Assembly: GCA_030295235.1 (NCBI GenBank) | Contig: AP026155.1 | Span: forward strand, 310,001 to 374,000 | Direction of reading: 5' to 3' | Length of the DNA stretch: 64,000 bases | Source of the DNA: Fistulifera solaris | Taxonomy: Eukaryota; Bacillariophyta; Bacillariophyceae; Naviculales; Stauroneidaceae | Shown: piece by piece, positions 1 through 12,670 of the stretch | How positions within the stretch are numbered: position 1 is the stretch's first letter | Layout: the number at the start of each line of letters is the position of its first letter | Program-made: the position numbers and the translations under genes | The notes under the pieces: generated by a model | The model's database searches: none | What the model was told of the DNA's origin: nothing | What the model saw: only the letters and a program-made list of their open reading frames with translations

Positions 1-764
1 GTTGGCGTAGTTGTTCAAGTTCTTACCGCCGGGAACTTCAACAAAGGAATCGGCCAAGCGAATAAACTCAGCGTTGGCCTTCAAGTCTTCCGGAGTGGCC
101 ATGGCCACAAAGGTAATGGCGCGCTCGTCGCCGAGTGTCATGTACGCCCACTGACGCATCGAGAGAATTGATTTGGTCGCCGCCATACCGTTGTTCGCAA
201 TGAGGACTTTGCGAATGACACGGTCACCACCACGGCTCTTGACGTAATCTTCGAGTGATTTGATGGTCGAGACGCCGCTCGCACTGGTGGCACTCGACTT
301 TTCGACCGTCGACCAGAGTGCCGTGTCGAAATGCTGGAGTGATGATTTGTCGGCTCGGGAAAGACCATTCTTCAAAAATGCAGAGGGTGCTTGAAGAAAA
401 GAAAGGATGGGTGAGAAAGAGGGTCACAAAGAACAAAACAGAACTGGGTCGAAACACAATAAAACAAGACATGGATCGACAAGATCCGTGTCCAGCGAGA
501 ATTAGGATCCAGGAACAACTCCGAGGCATGACGAGACAGCCTGGAACTATAGATACCGCTGTGATGAATCCAGTCAAAAGGAGGAAATCCGTACAAAATT
601 GAGACAAAGCAACACGCCTTGCTCTCAGGAAGCACACGTCCTCAGTTGCGACAACGAGGTGCGTGTGATTGGGTCGACTTACAATTTTGAGTAAATGCTG
701 ATACACCACTAGCAGCACTCCACAGTAAGTAGAGTGCCGCGGCAGCGTACCCTCGGTGAAACAT
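1..764 (-). CDS. ACC1: Plastid homomeric acetyl-CoA carboxylase, N-terminal part (runs off the window)
   Basis: This is the 5' end of a multidomain acetyl-CoA carboxylase, which makes malonyl-CoA for fatty acid synthesis. Exon 1 (683-764) encodes a hydrophobic signal peptide ending in SGVSAFTQ, the diatom plastid-targeting signature. An intron with donor GTAAGT spans about 390-682. Exon 2 continues to the window edge and reads [12 protein letters not shown], then [18 protein letters not shown] and [20 protein letters not shown], the diagnostic start of the eukaryotic biotin carboxylase domain. Splicing joins FTQN to [15 protein letters not shown] in frame. Biotin carrier and carboxyltransferase domains lie outside the window. 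Plastid location is inferred from the leader. Upstream sequence carries four TGACGT/ACGTCA motifs. The family call is firm. Confidence 0.93.
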
Positions 765-1612
765 GGTTTCAATCGAACGTAACCTTTTGGGTTTTTTTTT
801 TATGCGAAAACAATGTTGTTGTGATGATGATGGATTTGATGGGGAAAAAAGGGATGAATGGGAAAAAGATCTCCGAGGAGGAGAGTGGAGAGTAGGAGTA
901 CGTATGTGGCAGAATCGCACCCACTGCACACTTCATAGAGCCGTTGTCTCCGTACTCAACCCTACGTGGACCGTACGAAGGACGGGGAAGTGACGTATTC
1001 CGGTTCGAGATGTCATTTTTTATGAGATCGCCGTCGCGGTTTACGTCACGGTGTAGCGAGTGGAGTTAAAAGGATGATGTCACCGATTGCCGCTGTTCTG
1101 GGAGAGTTTGGGAAGTGCCAAACGAGGATGTGTCTGGATTGGGTCGCACCGACTTTCAGCATTTATCAGTAACGCAACGTCAGGCCACCATCAGTCTTAC
1201 GTCACTCTTTTCTAATTTCGGACCGACCTGCTTCCATTCACGATCTGTTCACGATTCAAGACACGATCATTTATTTCAACGATCAACGATCACACGATCA
1301 CTCGTAATGCAGCAAAAGCAATAGGTTTATTCTACAGGCGGATTTTTTTTCTTTCAACTCTTTTTACAGTGGAACGAAACGGTTCACAACGACCTCAATT
1401 GTGCATCAACTCCTTGTAAGGTTATCTTGAGTCAGGTCTCCATTTTTCTCCATGGCCAACTGGATGTTCGGCAAGGAGCCTGGCCTAGAGACAAATTGCG
1501 TTTTCCCGATTGATCAGCTTGGCAGGTTCAACGAGGATGAAAACGGATGTACAATGAATAAAAGTCACACTGCAATATGTTAATGGCGATTGCTCTTTTT
1601 AGGTTTTTTTAC
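765..1612. other. Spacer upstream of ACC1
   Basis: This 848-base stretch lies between the ACC1 start and the end of the HDAC gene. Short open frames in it have no recognisable content. It holds a TGACGT/ACGTCA cluster (listed separately) and presumably the ACC1 promoter. Confidence 0.6.
991..1204. promoter_or_regulatory. Cluster of four TGACGT/ACGTCA elements upstream of ACC1
   Basis: TGACGT occurs at 991-996 and ACGTCA at 1043-1048, 1177-1182 and 1199-1204, about 230-440 bases upstream of the ACC1 start codon. These hexamers match the core of bZIP/CRE sites and the CO2-cAMP-responsive elements described for diatom carbonic anhydrase promoters. Regulation of ACC1 by them is inference. Confidence 0.45.
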
Positions 1613-4600
1613 CTAATCACCAAAACCCTCTTCCTGCATTTTCTTGTACAGTTCCTTGTAGTCCACCTGATTCCGTCGGCGCTTCCGGCTGGGTGCATCG
1701 GGATCTTCCGGTGCATCCATTCCTACCGCCAACGCTGAGAAATTAGCTCGTCGCGAAACTTCCTCCATCGCTCTCAACTGATCGCGCTCTTGCTCCTTCT
1801 TTTTCTCTCGTTTCTCAAAAAGATGATGCTCGAAGGTGCTTTCCCATTCGCAATCTTGAGCATCGTACAGTTCGCGAGACTTGCAGCCGTCGACCAAGGC
1901 TCGCACGTGACTCGCCACGGACCGGGCAAACGGTGACACTATCCCACCATGGATTTTGTACCCACCCTCCAGCACCGATACAATTCGTCCGTTGCAGCAT
2001 GTATTGGCAATCTTCACCAATTGCTCAGTAATCCATTCGTAGTCTTCCTCAACCATGCCGACGTAACCGAAATTCATGGTGTCACGCCGATGTGCGTCAA
2101 ATCCGGCGCTGATGAAAATGATGTCCGGATCAAATTCACGTAAGTGCGGGAATATTTTCTTGCGATAATTGTCCCGGAGCTCGAGGCGTTGTTTCATACT
2201 GCGGGACTGCGGATCACCGTCCGCTTCAGGGAGTTCCAAACCAATGTTGATGATCTTACAACAGTTGGACTTGGAGTCTTCGCCCATTCGCGTCCAAGTT
2301 TGACTGAGAATAAAGTCTGTTAGGTTGGGATTTTCCACCATGGCCGGATGTGCGATAGCATCCGAGGTGTGCGTCTTGCCCGAAGCTGGATAAAACCAAC
2401 CGGGTTGATCAAAACCACGGTTTCCGTATCCATGCGTCGACGAAAAGAAAACGTTTTGGATGTCCGTCTCATCGAGCCATGGTCGGTAAGTACTTTGAGA
2501 TAGCTCCCCGATCGCGTAAGGAGTTCGGAAAGCAGTTCTTTCCGTGTTGGGAACGAGCTGTCGAATGATTTCCTCGGTTCCGTTCCCATGGTGTACATCA
2601 AAATCGACAATGGCAACGCGCTGTATACCTTCGTTCCGATACATACTGCGCGCGTACGCTGCTCCAATAGCAACATTATTCAACAGACAGAATCCGTGTG
2701 AACCACCTTCTGGATCGTTGGCACATTTGACGATGCCTCTCGGTCCAGCATGATGACCCGGTGGTCTCACAGCGCAGAAGGCGTTGCGCAAGTCGCCGGC
2801 AATGACTTTATCCACAGCTTCGCACACACTTCCGGCCGCTCTCATGGCCGCCTCAAAACTCCAACGTGATATGGCCGTGTCACCATCCAGATGCGCAATA
2901 GCGTTTGGATGATCAGGAATGGAAGACGCCAATCTGCTAATAGTCTCGACATAATTGTAATCGTGAACCTGCAACGCGTGGTTAGGAATGCACAACATCG
3001 AGTAGACAAGCAAATCATTAGTATGAACTGACCTTCAAAACATCTGATATGGCAACCCGTCGAGCCTCTTTTTTCCACAAAAGTGAGCTGAATTCACTGC
3101 CCTGTAAAATACCGGTCTCGGCATCCACCAGCACGTGAAGACGCCTGACGTTCTCTGGAGGCGGGTCAGGGGAGTTTCGGCGAATAGGAGGACATGTCCT
3201 GTGCAAGAGACAAAGTTCATGACAAAGAACCATAGTTTGACCATCCGGGTCGACCAACAGGTCGCGTATAGGAGGAATCGTACCGGTCTCCGGCGGATCC
3301 CCGAGGGTTTCCACCAAATCATTCGGAATAGACATGCCTTTCTTGTAGGCGACTTGTCCAGGTGTAAACCCCCTTCTATCGACAAGGGTGGTTGACGCTC
3401 CCGCTTGTATGAGAAGTCTAGCGACAGACCAGTTACCTCTAGAACAAGCAACATGCAGCGGAGTCCTGCCCATCACGTTTGTAGCGTCAATTTCGACTCC
3501 AGAGGATCCCAAAAGAACTAGTGTTAATAAAGCCTCGGTCGAAGAGTGTGTAGCTGCGTCGCTGTCTTTTTTCGATGATACGGCGGCTGCATCAGTGTTT
3601 CCCACGATACCGGGTATTGTGTGCATGGAACTAACCACGCTGCCGTCGGGGTGATGGTGGCTACGAACCTGTCCTGTAGCAAACGCAGACTTACTTAAAG
3701 CAGGGTTGTCGATCGTGTCGTAGCGCGCCGCGGCGTGTAATGCACGATTGCCTGCCCTATCAGCACGTGTGTTAAGCGTGGACAATCCTTCTTCGTCGGA
3801 TAGGATGTAGCTAGCTATTTGCGGCTGATTGAACATGCATGTGAGGTAGAGCGGAGTGTGCAAGGAATCGTCTTTCGCAGTTAAATCAGCTCCGTGTTCA
3901 TGAAGAGTCACAACACATTCATAAGAAAACTGACGATTGGCCAGGACGGCACCCATGCTGATAGCCGTGTGAATTGGTAAGCTCCCATCGCAACGAAGTC
4001 GAAATGAAGCCCCAGCTTCGAGCAGGACTTTCACATGATCGAGCTTTCGGGAAAGAATTGCAATATGCAGAGCTGTATTCTCGTCTTCGTCGCGCTCATT
4101 CACGTGGACATCGAGATCTCTTTCTAGTTTCTTCTTGATTGGAGCTTCTGTTTTTCCCTCATTGTCTTTCTGCTGATCAGCTGTGTCATCAATATCCATG
4201 CCGCTAGGACCTTGACTCTTTTCTTCACTTTGTTTCTCTTCTGGTTCTTTCGCGGAGTCATTATTTTCCATTTCCGCATCTGCGTTGACGATGCCTCCTT
4301 TCTCGGTCACCTCATGTTTCTCAGCTCCTTCAGCCGTCGGATGAAGGCTGGGTTTGAACGGCTGTGGCGAATGACCTATTGCCGCTGCATGCGCTGCAGC
4401 GGTCGAGTCATTCTCGTCGGACGAAGAATCATCTTCGTTTTCATCGTCGTCCACTTTTCTTTCTCTATCGCCATCTACTTCAACGTAAAGAAGTTTCTTG
4501 AATTTTAAAAATTTGAAAAAATGAAACGGCGAAGTAAACGTGTGAGAGGGTGCGACGGACAGGCACTCTGAAGCTTTGAAAGCTAAACGTTTCGATGGCA

Positions 4601-4768
4601 TCGGCAGCGTGCGGCGCAACGCGTCGACCTTGCACCGTTTGCACTTACTCGAAGCGTTTCAACGTCTTCAAATTCCACGCAATCATGAAGAGGATATCTT
4701 CGCTCAATTGCATCCGCAACATCTTCGAACGCGTCATAATCTTCCTCATCAGAAGAACCATCGCTCAT
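1613..4768 (-). CDS. Ankyrin-repeat class II-type histone deacetylase
   Basis: This is a predicted Zn-dependent lysine deacetylase of about 979 residues. Exons are 4649-4768, 3033-4496 and 1613-2968, all with GT-AG introns in phase 0 and no frame break. The N-terminus is acidic (residues 1-175), followed by several ankyrin repeats at roughly 180-445, for example NTALHIAILSRKLDHVKVLL and GRTPLHVACSRGNWSVARLL. The catalytic domain covers roughly 465-850. It shows RPPGHHAG, VDFDVHHGNGTEE, SAGFDAHRRD and VLEGGY, which hold the active-site His pair and zinc ligands. The tail is charged and ends with a basic patch SRKRRRNQ, a possible nuclear signal. Substrates are unknown. The ankyrin-HDAC architecture is seen directly; its role in target selection is inference. 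The gene is head-to-head with the kinesin. Confidence 0.92.
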
Positions 4769-5550
4769 GGTCGCTGTGGTTCGCTGTCGATCGAATCGGT
4801 CCTTTGACTATCGGTGGGCGGCGTACTATTAACACCTATACGATATCCGATTGAGACGTTTCGGCTACAATGTAACATATATCCGAAACGTGCTACGACG
4901 TGGAGGTCTTTCGAGGCGGAGAAATGGAGATCGAGTCGGAGGACAGACGATAGTGCCTTAATTATCTCAACGCGGAAGAAAAATGAGTGGATTGCAAAAT
5001 TCAAACAAATCTCAGAACCACTTCGGAGTGCCCATTCACTATGAAATATATTGTAGTTCAATTTTCCCGATTTCGAACGGAAACGTAAGTGAAAATTTTG
5101 TGTGGTCAGAAATCGACAATCATTCGTCATTCTGACTGTCTCGCAAAAAGCACCCTTGGCAACCGTTACAGTTTTTGCGATAGTTAGGTGATCGTTGCTT
5201 CGTCGGTCAGACATCTCACTTATTATTATATACACCGATTTCGTTCAGCTAAGTATAAAACTTGATGCGTTAAATACAGGGAAGTACGTCCCGTCTTGCT
5301 TTAGAAAGTTATTTCATAGCTCAAAATACCGGTATTCAAACAAAAGTCACTTAGCAAACAAAGTCAAAGTCGCGCCGGCAGTTCCTTTCCCTCAAAACGA
5401 CGCCTTTCAGCTCACAAACACAACAAAACGAAGAACAACTTCGTGCTAAACTGTTGCTTTTTGTGCTTGCATGATTGCTTCTTGCACTAGAATTCTCAGA
5501 TTTTTGTTTAACGAAAAGAGTGTTTACGGTCGTAGAATCCATCGTTGAAT
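4769..5550. promoter_or_regulatory. Divergent promoter region, HDAC / kinesin
   Basis: This 782-base spacer sits between two genes read outward. Short frames inside are not convincing genes. It presumably holds both promoters; I recognise no specific site. Confidence 0.5.
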
Positions 5551-8500
5551 ATGAATTCAACGCCAGTCAAAGATCACTTCAGGATCACGCCCAAAAAAAC
5601 ACCGCGTGTGGGGCCTGGATCGAAGGCGAGCAGAGAGAACTTACCGAGAAAAGCCAAAAATACCCCTGTTAATTACAGTGACCAAAATGACAAGGCTGAA
5701 GAAGGTATCCAAGGTGAGTCCATGTTTCTTTTCGTGAGAACGACAGCGAGAAAACAATACTTACATTGAATTTGTTCTTTTATCATCGCAGTCGCAATTC
5801 GTATGCGCCCAATGAATAAGAAAGAGGCACAATCGAAAAAGATCTGGAAAGTGCTTCCGCGCTTCGCTTCCGTAACGCAGATGACCCCTGACGGGCAACC
5901 CCTTTCTGAAAGAGTGACCGGTCGAACTTTTTTCACATACGACAAAGCGTTTCCTGAAACGGCAACGACTCGAGATGTATATGATGCTATGGCGAAAGAA
6001 ATCGTACAGTCGGCTATCACTGGAGTCAATGGAACTGTATTTGCCTACGGTCAAACAAGCTCTGGTAAAACGTTTACGATGCAAGGATGTGGGACTATCG
6101 AGGAAGGTCTCAATGGAAACGGTGGTGGTATCGTGCATATGGCTGCTGCAGATATTTTTCAGAACATCGCGAATCAACCGAACCGAGTTTTTCTTGTTCG
6201 AGCCAGTTTTCTAGAAATCTATAACGAAGACGTCCGAGACTTGCTTTCCAGTGACAACAAAACACTACCGATCAGAGAAGATCCACGTCGTGGAGTGTTT
6301 GTGCAGTGCGAAGAGGAAATAGTCAGCAATTTTGAAGACCTCCTTGGTGTGTTATTTCGTGGAGACAAGTCCCGAAGCTTTGCTTCCACCGCTATGAACG
6401 AGAGATCGTCGCGAAGTCATACAATCCTTAGAATCACTATCGAAAGTCGAGAGAAAACGGTAGACGATGCTACTGGCGATGATAGTGACGGTGGTGGAGC
6501 CGTTTTAGTTTCAACACTGAATCTCGTTGATTTAGCAGGATCTGAAAGTGTTCGTCACACAGGTGCTACCGGTGAAAGACAGAAAGAGGGTGGTATGATC
6601 AATCAAAGGTAAGCTATTTAAGAGGCTCTGGCTAGTAGTGTTCGCCGTGGCATATTGCGCTCATCCAATTTTGTTTACGACCTGCAGTCTTTTGACCCTG
6701 TCGCGAGTGATTGTTGCACTGGGATCGTCCAATCAAACGCATATAAATTTCCGTGATTCGAAATTGACCCGTATTCTCCAACCGTCGTTGTCAGGAAACT
6801 CGAGGATTTCCTTTATTTGTTGCGCTACGCCTACCGAGATGTGTCTGGAAGAAACTCGGTCGACTTTGCAATTTGCCGCACGAGCTAAGCTTGTCAAAAC
6901 TAATGCCAGAGTCAATGAAGTCCTTGATGATCGCTCCATCATCAAGAAACTTCAGCGTGAGCTTGAAGAGGCTAGGAGACAGGCGAATGGACTTGGAGTT
7001 GAGCCGGAACATTTGAAAGCGTTGGAGAAAAAAGCCGCGTCGGCCGGATCGGCTGCACGTGAGGCGGAGGAGAAACTCAAACGTCTTCAAGCTTCTATTT
7101 TGAACAGCGGTTCGCTGCTTGGTGAGAAAAAGGACGATAGAACGGTCATAGTTCAAAAACGACGACTCTCTGAGGGGTGTGTGGGTTTGGCTTCTAATCA
7201 GACTCCGCAAAAAGTTCTCAATCAAATCCCTGAGTCGAATACCGCACCAAGATTGAATAAGAAGGCCCGTTCGCACCTGGTTCCCCGTGTCGAATCAGAT
7301 ACTGAACTCGGCCTTTACAAACAAGCTCTCCTAGCCAAGAGTTCGAGCTTAAGCAAGGAAAAGAAGGATCTTGCTTTGGCTTTGGAGAATGTCCAGCAAA
7401 GAGAAGTTGCACTGGCTGACGCGCTGGCAAAACTTAACGTCGTGACGCTTGAGAGGGACGAGCTAAACGAGCAGCTTTCTGGTGCATCGGGGCGTATTTT
7501 GGAGTTCCAGCAGAGTATCTCCGAGAAAGAGACCTTGATACAATCCGGTAACGACCAAATCGAGTCGCTAGTTCATCAGCTACAAACTCAGCTTACCGAT
7601 CGTCGCGACCTCGAACAAGTTGTGGACGTTCTTCAGTCGGAAAAACTTCAAATTGAGAAGGCTCTCAAAACCGCAATGGACGAGAAGAACCAAGCTGCCG
7701 ATAACTATGAGCACGACTGCGCCACATTGAAGAACGACTTGGAGAAGCTAGCATTCGCCTTTGAGGAAAAGTCTGAGCTCGTTGAGACCCTGATGGAAAA
7801 GTCTACAGAGTTATCAACATGCCTTTCAAAGGAGGAACATAATCGATCTATCATGGCGTTGGAGCTGAATAAATTAAAATCAATGCTTGTTAAGGCCGGG
7901 AAAGAGCGTGATGAGTTGCGGAAGCAGCTAGAGCAATCGAAAGAGATCAATTGTAAATTGGATGATCGCTTAAAGAAAGTTTCATGTGATCACGAAGAGA
8001 CGAAGAGTGCCCTTGAGCGTACTACAGCAGAGCTTTGCGATCAGAAATCTAAATGCTCTTCATTGGAAAGTCGCATTACAGGCTTTGAAAAATTTGTTAA
8101 AGAGCAAGAGGAGAAGCTTGCCGAATCGTCGGCTACTTTGACCGCAATGTCGAGGGACCTGGATTGCCAAAACGAATCGAACGGACTGCTTTCGGAGGAA
8201 AACAATACATTGAATGACGAGCTTCGAAAGGTTCGAGAGGAGAACGGCGTATTAAAAAGCGACTCTATTCGACTCGAGCACGGTCTTGTAGCGGCAAATC
8301 TCAAGATTGAGAATCTACTTGGCCAAGCTGGTGACGCTGCACAACTTAGATTGAAATTGGATAGCGTGATGGGGGATCTCGCTCGGCTGGAGACTGAGAA
8401 GATGGGTGTTGAGAAGGAGCTTTTATTGGTTTCTGAAAAGGAGGCAAAGTTGACAGCTGAGTTGTCACGACTATCCGAAGAAAATGGGTCGTTACAGTCA

Positions 8501-11500
8501 CAGATTGAGATCGGGGACGTATTGCTAGATGAATCACGCAATCAAACGTCCTCTCTTACAGACAAACTAACCAAGTTGTGCGAAATTCTAGAAGAAAAGA
8601 AAAAAAGAAAACGAAGGTCTTGTTGAACGCAATCATGAATTAGAATCGCTTCTCGATAATAGTCTCCAGAGGGTTAGTGCCATGGAACGAGAGCAAGAAG
8701 ATATGATTTCTAAATCAAAGGCTGAAATGGAGGAGCTGAAATCGTGCGTCGCACTGCTCGAGACCAACACTTCCGTACTTGTTGAGGAGAAAGAACACCT
8801 CAACAAACAGGTTGTCAATTTCGAAGAGGTGAAAGAAGAGCTGAAGAATCTAGGCGTTGAATGTGACGAGTACAAGAATCAGGTTTCGCTTCTACGCAAC
8901 GTTATTTCGGGTCATGTTGCCACATGCCAAAACTCAGCCAAAACCATCGCTGGACTACAGCTAGAACTTGCGGAGAGAAAACAACGTAACAGCGAGCTGC
9001 AGCACTATGAAGAAGCTGCCCAAAAAACAAAGCAGCACGTCGACGACCTAACGATTCAGCTTGAAGAAACCAAGGAACTAGTAACGAACTTGGAGAATCA
9101 ACTTCGTGCAACCGACGAAGAACTCGCGCGCTCAAAAGAGGAGCTCGTCACCATTCATGCTGAATCGAAGAATCATCAAAGCGTTATAAGGAAACTTGAA
9201 GAAGAAGTTTCGAATCGAGCCGAGGAGGTGGAATCAGTTCGCAATATTGGTGCGGATACTCTAAGATCGTACTCGGAGGAATCGGAAAACAGAATCAAAT
9301 TGCTGACGATGCAGCTTTCTTCGATCGAGAGCACAAAGAAAGAAATGGAGATGGAATTTTATGCCGCAAAAGAAAGTCTTCAAATGTACACTGAGGAAGT
9401 CTCAAAGCTGTCCATGGAAATCCGTAAGTTGAATGATCAAATGCTTCAAAGGGATCGGTTGATCGATGATTTGACTCTTCAAGTGAAGTCTGGCGACGAA
9501 GCAAAGCAAAGGATAGTCAACCTGAGTGAAGAGTTAGCTACTCTACAGGATGATTTGGATAAGTTGAATAAGCTGCATGCGGCAGCTGAGACGCGCTGCG
9601 CAGAACTTAATCAAGCAATCAGCGCGAAAGATGACGAACTAATAAATCTCCATGAAATGCTTGAATCCTCAATCGATAGAGAAACGTCGTTCAAACACAA
9701 GCTCAACGACTTGGAGGACGAACTAGCTACGAAAGAAACCATTCTAACGCAAAGTTTAGAGAGACATCAGCTCGATCGGCGGGAGCTTGCCGAGGAGATT
9801 GCAAAGTATCAGTCCACTATTGACGAACTACGCGAAACGTTGAATCAGAGCAAGTCTGCTCATGAGGACGGCTATTTGAAGGAAATCGAAGAGCTCAAAA
9901 TGCTGCTGACAAGTTCTAATACAATAGCGGACGAAGCTCAAGAGAAAATGCGCCAGGCACTTGCCGAGGTGTCGCGAAAAAACGAAGAAATAATTTATCT
10001 GACAAATAGAGCCGCTGATCTCAAAGAACGCCTTGGGCATGCTAATTCTCTTCACCAAAGTGGTGTTCAACCCAGTGAGGCATTGGAAGAAGCACTGTCA
10101 AAGAAGGATGAGCTTCAAAGAGACATGGAACTTATGAAAGCTAAACACTCCAAATTCGAGTCAGACATGATAACCTTGATGAGCGAGGAAAAGCACAGAA
10201 TTGTTACGGAGGCTGAAGAGAGGATGAAAGAAATCGAAGGAGAACTTCACAATACTCAAGAGCTTTTGCGACAAAGTGAGAGAGAAGCATATCTAGCGCG
10301 GCAGCGTTGTGACGAAATCCATGACCAACTCCGTACAGCAAGCTCATCATCCGCAGCACTTTTGGTGCAGGTTGGTCAATTGCAATCCGAGAATGACAAT
10401 CTTAAAAAGTCACTTCAACTCGAGGATGAGGCGCGAAGCAGCGAAAAGAAATCTCTGCTGGCAGAAGTGGAGTGTAGAGTGTTCGATTTGGAAACAGAAA
10501 AGCAAACCCTGCAAAGGGAGTTGGAACGAGCTGAGTTTACACGTCAATCCGAAGCGCTAAACTCGAAGGAGCTTCGAATTAAAGTATCGGAGATGGAGAT
10601 TCTTCTTCGAAACGCTACGGTTAAGGCGGAGGCGGTGAAGAAGTTAGAAGCTCGTTTGTCGACTGCTGAAGAGGAGATACTAACCAAAGAGAAACAAATT
10701 CGATCATTGTCAGAAGAGGTGCTGCGTTTGCAACAATCTGGAATTGGCGAAGAAGCAGCGCCCGATGTGATTTCGGAATTGAACGAACAAATAAGATTAA
10801 AAGACGAACGAATCAAGAAACTCAAGAAGAGCACTCTAACAAAAGAGCAGGTAGCAGCCATGAAGAAACTCAAGGTAGGTGCAATAAGCATAATCTGTTT
10901 TTTCGCTAGCCTGGAAGATCTAACAAGTTTGACTCGTAAAATTCCCAGGAAAAGAGCAAAATGGATCAGGAGAGTTTGAAGGCTGCACAACAAAAGATTG
11001 CCGAGCTAGAGATGTCGCTTCGATCAACGTCGTCAGGGGGACGCAGAAAGCACCGAGCTCACTCGGCTGCGTTTCCACATTGAAGCCATTGAAAAGAAGC
11101 TGCGAAAGTACGCATCGCACTGTCAGCAACTTGAAGAAGAAAGAGCGCGTTTGGCACATGTGCTCCGTGGAGCGAAACTGTCTGATATTGATCCTGAGGA
11201 TCTTTCGAGGTCGATTGTCAATTTATGTGATAAAGTCGCCTCGCTGGAAGAGAAATACAAAATGAGCGAGTCGAATCATCACGAGACTAAGATCATTGAC
11301 CAGCTCCAAACTCAAAACGCATCTCTTGAAAGTCGATTGAAGGAGTCACTATCCGAAATCAGCACCGTTCGAGCAGTGGAGCAGCGCCTAAAGGTCGAGC
11401 TATCCGTAATGCAACAAGAGCAGGAGAAGCTCCATAAATCTCTGAATGAATCGCGTCACTCAGCTGACTCCCTCATGTCCGACAGTACCCGAAAGCTACG

Positions 11501-11815
11501 ATTCCTGGAAAGGAGAATTTGCAGCTCATATCCGACTTGAAGACGATGCGCAAAGACTTACAGAACGCCAATGCTAAGATTTCCATGCTCGAACTGAAAC
11601 ACGCGAATATCCCCACCCCAGCTCCTTCTAGTCTGCCGAATCTTCCATCGTACAAACTGCCTCCCAAAGCCGAGATTACGGCCATGGACAAGGAGAACGA
11701 GCCGACCCGCACCAACGTCAACGCGCCCCCCAGTCCTGCTGTCAACAAACCCTTTAGCCGGCTCCATAATGCGCCAGTGGACGAAGAGAACACCCAAGAG
11801 TGTGCTCAAAGTTAG
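5551..11815 (+). CDS. Large N-terminal kinesin motor with long coiled coil (CENP-E/kinesin-7-like)
   Basis: This microtubule motor has about 2,000 residues. Exons are 5551-5713, 5792-6608, 6688-10874 and 10949-11815. The motor begins VAIRMRPMN and shows the P-loop AYGQTSSGKTFTM, switch I NERSSRSHTI and switch II LNLVDLAGSE. The motor ends near RAKLVKTNARVNEV, followed by over 1,400 residues of heptad coiled coil and a Pro-rich tail. Motor plus very long coil fits CENP-E-like mitotic kinesins, though the subfamily is inference. The frame breaks three times: in an A7 run at 8600-8606, a G5 run at 11036-11040 and an AAA at 11509-11511. Coiled coil continues directly in another frame each time, so I read one gene with sequence errors rather than a pseudogene. 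Confidence 0.88.
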
Positions 11816-12074
11816 ATGATTTTTTAGCAAACCAACGGAAAGTAGCTTTATTGACACACTGTTCCTTTTTAACTACTCGGAGTACTTTTTTCTCTTCTAG
11901 CTTCTTCGTGACTGCAATACGGGACTCATCACTTTTTTCGTTTCGAATGAATAGAAGAGAAAAAAAACACGCAACAACAACAACAACAAACTATACAAAC
12001 CCCATGTTCTTCAATCTTATTCCTTCAATCTTCTTCATTCATCCTTTATTCCTTCAATAAACATTTTCTACAGC

Positions 12075-12604
12075 ATGACAGAAAATGACGAAACGAATGA
12101 CGAAACGAATGATTACATTGTCACCACCACCAGTCATTGTTATATCAGTCGACGAGCGACCTTGGCGAATGCGGCACAGATGGAATTGAAAGGACGTTCG
12201 GTCATTCAAGAAGGTGTTCAGTTGCACGCCACGCGAATCGGACGATTTACGCACATTCAATCTCATACGACAATCCAAGCACCCACCGCCGGAGAAACAC
12301 TCATTCCGGTGACGATCGGATCGCATACGTGGATGGTGGTCATGTTCAATCGCACGCGGCTGCGATTGGGAGTTGTTGTCACATCGGGGATCATGTGAGA
12401 TTGGGAGAACGCGTCATTCTCAAAGATGCCGTCATTATCGCACCTCATGTTCACATTCCGGCCGATACCGTCATTCCACCGTTTACCTATGTATCGGCCA
12501 ATGGAAATTGGAAGGAATTGCCTCCGGCGATACTGGTCGAATTGCAAGAACAGTGTCAAAACTATTATTATCACGAGTTTCGTGCTCATAAAGAAAGTAT
12601 ATAA
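12075..12604 (+). CDS. DCTN5: Dynactin subunit 5 (p25), left-handed beta-helix protein
   Basis: This is the pointed-end p25 subunit of dynactin, the cargo adaptor complex of cytoplasmic dynein. It contains hexapeptide repeats typical of a left-handed beta helix: YISRRATLANAAQMELKG, SVIQEGVQLHATRIGRFTHI, AAAIGSCCHIGDHVRLGERV and KDAVIIAPHVHIPADTVIPP. It ends with the family-like stretch ELQEQCQNYYYHEF. Length (about 175 residues) and segment order match metazoan DCTN5. One frame break near 12331 separates the halves and would be repaired by a single base. The alternative, a gamma-carbonic-anhydrase-like protein, is less likely because the N- and C-termini match p25. It follows the kinesin on the same strand with a 259-base gap, which may be coincidence. 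Confidence 0.8.
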
Positions 12605-12670
12605 ATGATTTGTTGTCACTTGTAACTTTTTAGTTTGAATACAACGCAACCGCTCTTCTTTCCCGTCTCT

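Noticed and set aside
8627-8681. A small intron joining the two halves of the kinesin
   Set aside because: The other frame is open right across with good coiled coil, so a one-base error in the A7 run explains it better than an intron of about 30 bases.
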